Part shown: one piece after another, positions 57,120 to 64,000 of the stretch
Numbering within the stretch: position 1 is the first letter of the stretch
Layout: every line of letters begins with the position of its first letter
NCBI GenBank assembly: GCA_963662175.1
Contig: OY759221.1
Location: forward strand, 14,795,027-14,859,026
Source of the DNA: Aradus depressus
Lineage: Eukaryota; Arthropoda; Insecta; Hemiptera; Aradidae
Length of the DNA stretch: 64,000 bases
Direction of reading: 5' to 3'
Notes under the pieces: generated by a model
Told to the model about the DNA's origin: nothing
The model's database searches: none
What the model saw: the letters and a program-made list of their open reading frames with translations, nothing else
Position numbers and translations under genes: made by a program

Positions 57120-57500
57120 TATGTATCAAATTGATTTTCAGCCAAAGGGGAGGAGGGGGATGAGGGGCGAGGCTTTATGCAATAATTCTAATAACTGCCG
57201 TTGTATCGACATGAAATTTCATATTTAAATTCAAAACAAACAAAACGTCCCATGGAAACAATATCTGTTAATTTTCAGCGAAATTGGCCGAAGGGAAGGG
57301 AGGGTTCAGGGGAGGGGGCTCAACTAAAAAAAAACAATAACAGCCGATTTAATGAATTTATCCACACAGAATTTAGTATGAGGATTTAGGAGCCCCCATG
57401 TAAGTCAATTAATTATTAGCCCAAACGCTCGACCGGTTTTGGAGGTAGAGCAAAAACTTACTTGATTATATCGTTCAGAGGAAGTAAATTGCCAGTCATC
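57120..57500 (+). repeat. family A dispersed repeat
   Basis: Two module copies are visible: AATAACTGCCGTTGTATCGA near 57190 and AATAACAGCCGATTTAATGA near 57340, each before an ACACGAAATTT-like block, then 'agtatgaggatttaggagcc', 'gcccaaacgctcgaccggtt' and AAGTAAATTGCCAGTC at the end. A C-run lies just upstream at 57018-57042. Confidence 0.78.
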
Positions 57501-59410
57501 CCCTAACAACTTTTTTCTTAATTTCTTCTCTGCTACGGAGGAAAATTGAAAGAAAGCCAACCTTACACTCTTCCCTATCAAAAAGAGAATCCAATGATAA
57601 CAATTACATGCGTACCTTAGAAAACGCCTAAAAAAGATTTTTTTTCCCCGAATTATACCTTGAGCAGGAGAAAAATCGAAATTAGGCCGTCATTTTAGCC
57701 GTCTTAGCGTCAAGACAAATCGAATACCAATAATCACATAGGTGGGATCAATTCTCTTCCTACGAAAAATCCACAAAGAAAAAATTCATTTTTCAATTTC
57801 ATTTTTCATATATATAATAGATAGACAATTATAAATTTGTACATTATATATATTTATTTACATTATACATATTTATTTATCACTAATATTTACTGTTTAT
57901 TCCAATGATAACAATATTCTTTCATTCGCTATTCTTTCTCTTAAAAAAAAATACAAACACATATATGAAAAGAAATACATAAGTATTAAGAACTTTAAAA
58001 GAAAATTCAAACGATTGAAGAACTACACAAAATCAGGTTTGCGGAAAAATTATTATAGGTCATACTATTCACAATATACACATGTACGCATAAATGGCAA
58101 TTCTGGTAAGCTGATTGTAAACGAAAAGTAAATTCTCCAGTGTAGCATATTTACGAATATTAAATAATGTAAAACTCTTCTTTCTAAATTAAGATTTTTT
58201 TGTTTACTGTAAGGACGAACGCTAAACTAGTTGGCGAAATGAATGTTCGTCTTTAAGATAGGTCAGTGAGAGGTTCACTAACCTAAAAACATTGATCACA
58301 AAAGTAATAATAATAATAATACAACACAGTTGTATTTCTTTATAATGAGGAAGCGGCTGATGCTTTTGGAACTGAGCAACATGCAACTCTCCGTCCGTCG
58401 GGAATTCATCTATCTCAAAAGACGACCTAACATCAGTGTTGAGTATGAACAAATCTATGTTCAATTCATAAGAAGGATACGGAGACGTCTTATTTTCTTA
58501 ATAATATATTTTGTTTTTCGTTTACTAGAGAATTTTACAATAAGTTTATAAATCACTCACAGAATGAATATAAAGGTAGAAAAAATTTCTTAAAACAGGA
58601 ACATAATTTGTAGCTTAAAGAAAAGATCAATGATAAACCGTCCGAAGAGAATGACCAGAGTTGGACCCGAATAAAATATGTTAAAATTTTGTTTTTAATT
58701 AACATTATTAAGTTTATTGGCAATACTTGGTGATATATAAAATACAATTTACTTATTCCCATAAATATAAATAATACTTCCTCTAGTTTACCATGAATTA
58801 AGTTATTTAACAACACAACACCAGATTATAAAGAAGGAAGTTATATTCTAATTCTATGCTATTATAGTATATTTTGATATCAAATTTATTTTTGTCAAAA
58901 AAACTGTTGAAATGTAAACTACTCATATTATAACTTAGGAGCTGTGCATAAATTATGTAAGTTGACGAGGGGAGTGGTTCGAATTTAGTGAGAAGTATTA
59001 TGTTAAGTAATTTTCTCAACTTTAAAGTTAAAGTAAATATTTTTTATCTATTTGAATTACTTTTTCCAACTTTGTATTGCATTATAAACTTCAAAATTAA
59101 TACATTCTTTACTATTATTATGTAGAAATATATGGTTTTTTTTATATTACGATATGAGGGTGGTGTTAGGAAGAGTGAGCATGTCAAGGGCATGTGGGGA
59201 CAAACATTTACAAAATCGTGTCAAGTAATATATGGATGGTCCCTTGTCTGTGGAGCACTCGCTTCAGGAGTCAAAAAACAAATGATAAAAAAATATAAAT
59301 TAAAAATTAAATTTCGAGTCCAACACTGGAATGTTCTCATTTCTCCCCCTCTCTGTTTTATAAACGGAATGGGAGAGGGAAGTCTGCGGAGTTGTCACAA
59401 ACGAGGCAGA
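57501..59410. other. intergenic between Nup62 and CSTF3 3' ends
   Basis: Mostly AT-rich, with no supported gene. The end of the CSTF3 3' untranslated region should lie at its right side. The open frames at 58222-58464 (minus) and 58330-58551 (plus) overlap each other and show no family motif. Confidence 0.45.
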
Positions 59411-61126
59411 CTATTTGACCCTCTTCTGTTGTCTCAGTCGGTAGATGTCGTTGATGGGCGGGGCAAGGTTCTCCTCCTCGTCACTGTCCTCTCCAAGTTT
59501 TCTTCGTTTGACGCTACTTCCATCATCGTTGTCTACGATCCAATGGACAGACTTGGCCAAGTCAAAGAGGCGAGTGTCACATCCGTTGTCGGCCTGAGGT
59601 ACTGGAGCTAAAAATATAAATATTTCAATTAAACTCGAGATTTTAAAGCGGGAAATGATTTTCCTGAACCTTTTCTAGACTTGTCAATATTCTATAATAA
59701 CCATTTGTAGTGGAACAACTCGAATCTATCCTTGATGTGTGCATTCTTCCCCATGAAAAATTTGTCCAGTATACTCAATTTTTAAAGAATAGATACTATT
59801 TTCAACTTAGAAAAATGTACCACACTAATATGTACAATAATAAGTAAATAGGAGGCAGACTTACGTGAGTCGGGCAATTGTATTTTGGTGAAAATATCAA
59901 TGAGGCGGTCGATAGCTACAAAAGGTCCGTGGAAGCACTGTGGTGGAGGCAACAGGGAACACAGATGACCCACAGCTGGTGGCATCGGAAACGCTCCTCC
60001 TGAAATGAACAAAGTCAAATAGTACACCTCAAAGAGTAATATTGAAATACAATTAACAATAATAGTTTAACCTTTTTAACTTATCCCTTTTTAATCAACG
60101 TTTCTTCCTCGCTCCTCAACTTAAGAGACGATAAGCTGACTCACCTGATACAGGATGCTCTCCAGGATAGGCGTTCAATTTGGGTTTGAAGGGTATCATC
60201 TGAGAGAGGTCTGGCCGAGGGATGAGTCGCTGGGTGCCCTCCTCGTCCAGAAGACCGTCCGCCAGGAACCCAGGCGCTGAGTGGATCGAGGTCTTCAGGT
60301 TGGTAGTCCGAGTCGTCACTTCGTTATAACCTATAGACCTGAATAAATACAATTTATTAATATTTTATATATTATATATATATAGTTTTTTAAGATTTTG
60401 AATTCATATATAATATATTTATCACAGCATCATTTCTCCTATTTATTTTTTGCTTTTTAAAAAAAATTGCAATTACAGACGTTCCGTGAAGCAGACCCGT
60501 ATCAGTATCTCAAATTTATTTGTTCTTTAGTTCATCCTTCTGTCAATCAGATTCTTCCTTATGCAGAACATTATGATCGATGCATATTAGTTAGCCATGG
60601 TTGGTGCCTATGCTTAATGTATACTTGAGTTGATTTGAAACTTGACTTGTTTAAATATAGTGGTCCACTAAATAAATATGTTCTATAAAAGCAAGATTCT
60701 GATTGATAGAAGGAATGTTAACACAAAAAACATATAAACTACAGATACTGATAATGAGAGTGCTTCCCGCAACATCCCTAATCGCTAATTAAAATAACAA
60801 GAAATGGGAGAAGTGAAACTTTGATAAATATATATTGTACATATATATATCTAAATAGAGTAAGAGAGGGAGAGGTATCAATGGCGAATACAATTTTTTA
60901 TCTTATTACAATTGTTTTTACTCTTAAGGCTTACACTATTCAGCGTGCACTCAGTTTTTCTGTACAAGAAAAATAAAATTCATGAGTAAAGTGTATCTTT
61001 TAATAAATACAATTTAGAATATGCATAAAATACTTACTTCAATTCTGCAATCGAGCAGGGATATAAATCGAGGAATCTATATCTGTCAACTAGCTGTGCC
61101 GTTTCTTTACCTTCGAACTCGGCTAT
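59411..61126 (-). CDS. su(f): CSTF3 / suppressor of forked, C-terminal exons (partial)
   Basis: Four minus-strand exons: 61038-61126, 60145-60338, 59865-59999, 59411-59607 (stop TAG at 59411). They give the last 204 residues, with phases 2, 1, 1. CstF-77 is the scaffold of cleavage stimulation factor, used for mRNA 3'-end cleavage in the nucleus. Family landmarks are [20 protein letters not shown] then IGYNEV (end of the HAT-repeat region), [40 protein letters not shown] (CstF-64/50 binding region), and [16 protein letters not shown] at the end. The upstream exons, encoding the bulk of the HAT repeats, were not found up to 64000 and must lie beyond the right edge. The first exon here is AT-richer in third positions than the last three. 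Confidence 0.93.
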
Positions 61127-61584
61127 CTGTAAACATTAACATTTCTGCATTAATGCTCGCGACCAATTATATGGTAAAGTAAAATGATAAGAAAGTTTCA
61201 AAAGTAGGAAAGGTAGGTATTAAAAAGTGAGATGAACTAAAAATGATGAGGAGTATGAAATTATGGTGACGCCATTTTTAAGGTAAGAAACTAAGGAAGG
61301 GAACTTGTAGCAAATTGTAATGGAACGTTGCCTCTACCGAGGAGAAAAGGAACTACTTTTCGATAGGTTGATACGTGTCATACAATGCGTTTTAATTTCA
61401 AGTATTGTACAGTCTTTTACATATACACTCTAACACGTTCATATGCGCGAATTTTTCAAACATATTTTATTACTGAAAAAATATCTCTCCCAAAAACTGT
61501 TCAACTATTATTGATTTTTAAAAGAAGTTTGTTAAGCCATGGCGGCTTGAGCTAAAGCATTAGAAATCTTTAAACTATAATTTT
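61127..61584. other. CSTF3 intron, no feature
   Basis: This holds no recognisable repeat member or exon. I searched it on the minus strand for the exon that precedes 61126 and did not find one. Confidence 0.4.
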
Positions 61585-61715
61585 TTACTCCCCACTTATA
61601 CGAAGAATAGGAGGTTATAAACCCAATTTTCAGTCAAATAGCCAAAGGGAAGGCGGATCTGAGGAGGGTCAACTCAAAAATCCAATCACCGATGTAATGA
61701 ATGTATCGAGGAATT
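61585..61715 (+). repeat. family A dispersed repeat, fragment
   Basis: ACTCCCCACTTATACGAAGA then ATAGGAGGTTATA, 'ttttcagtcaaatagccaaa' and CACCGATGTAATGAATGTAT. It lies in a CSTF3 intron. Confidence 0.6.
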
Positions 61716-62122
61716 TCTATTGTTATTTATTTTCTGAAACAGGACGAACATTGATATTCTTTGATTACTTTTTATATTACCCGATATATCTATAGTTTTT
61801 TTATATTTCGACAAATAGAATAAGAGAAAACAACATTTAAATATAGGAGTATTAATGAAAACTAAACCAAATACAGACGATTGAAAATATTTTAAAAATG
61901 ATATTGACCTTGAATATAATAAAGCATCTATCAGCTCGAAATGAATTCGACAAAAATAAAATAAATATAATAATTCTTTGGAGAAAATATGTGGAGCGTC
62001 ATCAAACCTATACATCTTTGATCAAGAATCTTTTTTTTAAATTAAAATATTATCTGTTCTACTAAATTGGTGCAGCAAAATTGGTGCATGATAAGTGATT
62101 TGAAAAAAAAAAAAAAATCCAT

Positions 62123-62345
62123 TTATATGTCAACCTGTTCATACAATTCGTCATTGAGACATTCAAGTATTCGGGGAAGGATGGTTTGAGGTAGGATAGG
62201 ATGGGCTGAAGATGGAGGATCAATGGAGGTGAGGGTCAGATTGGAAGAGGAGCAAATCATGGAAGAGGCACTCCGTTTGCGACAGGAGGACCGCAACAAG
62301 GACCGGATCTGTAACAGACCAACCTCACAACAAACCCTGACTAGT
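62123..62345. other. GC-richer island with open frames on both strands
   Basis: Plus strand, from 62223: MEVRVRLEEEQIMEEALRLR then QEDRNKDRI, a charged helical stretch. Minus strand: serine/proline-rich SIDPPSSAHPILPQTILPR then ILECLNDELYEQ. It is clearly less AT-rich than its surroundings and neither frame matches CSTF3. It may be a fragment of a mobile element coding region next to the AT repeat and hairpin at 62370-63093. Confidence 0.3.
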
Positions 62346-62367
62346 TTATGGTCTCCTTCAACCACAC

Positions 62368-62369
<2 letters not shown>

Positions 62370-62407
<38 letters not shown>
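62370..62407. repeat. TA microsatellite, about 19 units
   Basis: Uninterrupted TA repeat. It explains the apparent poly(Tyr-Ile) open frames around it. Confidence 0.95.
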
Positions 62408-62410
<3 letters not shown>

Positions 62411-62508
62411 TCTTTGTTAGGTGATAATTCTTCAAGAGAGTGGAGAGAATGACATTTCCTTATGTATTGAACTGATTCCAGGTCTACTTTGTGAAAATTC
62501 ATAATGAA

Positions 62509-63093
62509 CAGGATAAAGGAATATACACACACTAAAGGAAATATAAACTCCAAACACTACTTGTCAATATTTTCACTATATTGGTCAAAATTACACGACT
62601 ATAGTTTCGCCTCTTACGGTATTATCAAGTGAACTCAACAGAGAGTACTACTAAACTAACACAAGGCAGGACAGACAAGGTCATAAATTAGACCTGTGAC
62701 AAGAAAGTAAATGTAAACAATAATGTACAAAATGGAGACATTACAACATTCAAGTCAACAGAAATATGAAACAAAACTTAATTGAATAGTTAACAATATA
62801 GTCTTAATCTATTGATATAAGTCATATGTTTCATATTTCTATTAGACTTGAATGTTGTAATGTCTCCATTTTGTACATTATTGTTTACATTTACTTTCTT
62901 GTCGCAGGTCTAATTTATGACCTTGTTTGTCCTGCCTTGTGTTAGTTCAGCAGTACTCTCCGTTGAGTTCACTTGATAATGCCGTAAGAGGCGAAACTAT
63001 AGCCGTGTAATTTTGACCAATATAGTGAAAATATTGACAAGTAGTGTTTGGAGTTTATATTTCCTTTAGTGTGTGTATATTCCTTTATCCTGT
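62509..63093. mobile_element. large foldback element, arms about 265 bp
   Basis: 62509-62775 is inverted at 62825-63093 with few mismatches (for example GAGAGTACTACTAAACTAAC on the left against GTTAGTTCAGCAGTACTCTC on the right). The centre is about 62800. Each arm carries TTCGCCTCTTACGG then TATTATCAAG (or its inverse), as also seen at 56350-56405. There is no coding capacity. It lies in a CSTF3 intron. Confidence 0.85.
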
Positions 63094-63604
63094 ACATTTT
63101 CTTATGTTCTAAAAACATCGGTCACTAGGAGATAGTACAGACTATCGACTGCTCACTCCAACTATAGTTTGGTCGAGCGCATAATGAAAACTATTTTAGA
63201 ACAAGTAAACCGCACACTAACAATTTAAAAATCACTTGATCAGTCAATCTCAACCATAACAAATTTACAAAACTTGGAAAAAAAAAGTTTTCTATAAAAG
63301 TGACGGTAATATGCATATATATTTATGCAAGAAGGAAGAAATCCCAATAAACAGTGAAATATTGCTACAAAATTTCACACATCATACCAGACTAAGAGAA
63401 TTTGCAAATAAAATGCTCGCATTTTGATTATCATGTGCATAACCAGTTAATATTGAAAAGATAAATATAATGAATACATAAAACAAACTAAAAATATGGA
63501 CAAAATGATGGGCACCTGAGCAATATAGCCACACATTTGACAATCCAGAACTCTTAGTTGCTAATGACAAACTTTATGACATAGTAAATAAATCAATAAA
63601 TAAT
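63094..63604. other. CSTF3 intron, no feature
   Basis: AT-rich. The open frame at 63382-63570 is low complexity and not supported. Confidence 0.4.
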
Positions 63605-63855
63605 ATATCGTCACCCTAATTAGCAAAGTTATACGTTTTTCAGGAGACACCTAAATGTTTGTATTGTTTTTGTTTTATTCGATATTATGGAGTTACGAGG
63701 TTTTGTTTCTGAGCTTATTTGATCTTAAGAACAATAGTGGAGTTACGAGGCTTTCTCGTATGATACGACTCCAAGGTGGCGTCTAACAGATGGCACAAAT
63801 ATCCAAAATTACGGGAAAATGGAGATACGAGGTTTGCTAATTAGGGTGACGATAT
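63605..63855. mobile_element. MITE with perfect 20+ bp inverted ends
   Basis: The left end ATATCGTCACCCTAATTAGC then AAA is exactly inverted at the right end (TTTGCTAATTAGGGTGACGA then TAT). Inside are three variants of GGAGTTACGAGGTTT / GGAGATACGAGGTTT. It is 251 bp, non-coding, flanked by TA-rich sequence. It lies in a CSTF3 intron. Confidence 0.85.
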
Positions 63856-64000
63856 TATTTGTAACATATATGTTTATATGTATATTTACATTCTACAAAC
63901 GGATAAGAATTGTTGTTGTGAGGATAGTTTGAATTAGTTAAGTATGACCAATAATAAAATATACATTTTATTTGGAGCAGATTTCCTATCAATCATAACC

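Noticed and set aside
59132..59611. 159-codon plus-strand frame
   Set aside because: It is the antisense shadow of the last CSTF3 exon.
62123..62410. Upstream exon of CSTF3
   Set aside because: Neither strand shows the conserved FESNIGD- or KVEKRR-like sequence expected before the 61038-61126 exon.

Overview
The window looks like nuclear DNA of an arthropod, most likely an insect. It is very AT-rich, its genes carry many small exons split by repeat-filled introns, and every recognisable gene is a conserved animal gene. The transposon mix (Jockey LINE, tRNA-derived SINE, Tigger/pogo, PIF/Harbinger-like, hAT-like and Penelope-like palindromic pieces) fits an insect. I cannot name the species; a hemipteran-type genome is only a guess. 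I see no operon, phage, plasmid or CRISPR.

Five conserved protein genes were rebuilt by hand from splice sites, codon phase and recalled family sequence. Left to right they are: ROGDI (minus, 574-4861, 3' end cut by the window edge); a ZDHHC5/ZDHHC8-type palmitoyltransferase (minus, 15840-38718, ten coding exons plus one candidate 48-nt microexon); an E2F4/E2F5-type transcription factor (minus, 43067-51921, eight exons); nucleoporin Nup62 (plus, 52327-53619, no intron in the coding region); and the C-terminal part of CSTF3 / suppressor of forked (minus, 59411-61126, last four exons, the rest beyond the right edge). E2F and Nup62 are head to head, with 405 bp between their start codons. Nup62 and CSTF3 converge. 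Apart from the E2F/Nup62 divergent pair, nothing suggests the genes work in one pathway.

Repeats fill much of the rest. One SINE family with a tRNA-like head occurs at least 14 times. A second high-copy family, here called family A, occurs at about 12 places and has internal near-duplicate blocks. Other pieces are two inverted Jockey 3' ends, a Tigger copy with a decayed transposase N-terminus, a Harbinger-like MITE nested in a SINE, a hAT-like MITE with near-perfect 8-bp target duplication, several foldback elements, a 20-bp minisatellite (34440-34850), and palindromes carrying a CTGANGA / GAAA motif that recalls hammerhead ribozymes.

The most interesting points are: (1) a jump in third-position GC between 5' and 3' exons of three independent minus-strand genes; (2) the dispersed hairpin motif with a hammerhead-like core; (3) a GC-AG intron and a candidate 48-nt microexon in the palmitoyltransferase gene; (4) nested insertions that allow relative dating; (5) an unidentified GC-rich open frame at 6395-6718. 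Exon borders are hand-derived without RNA or database support.
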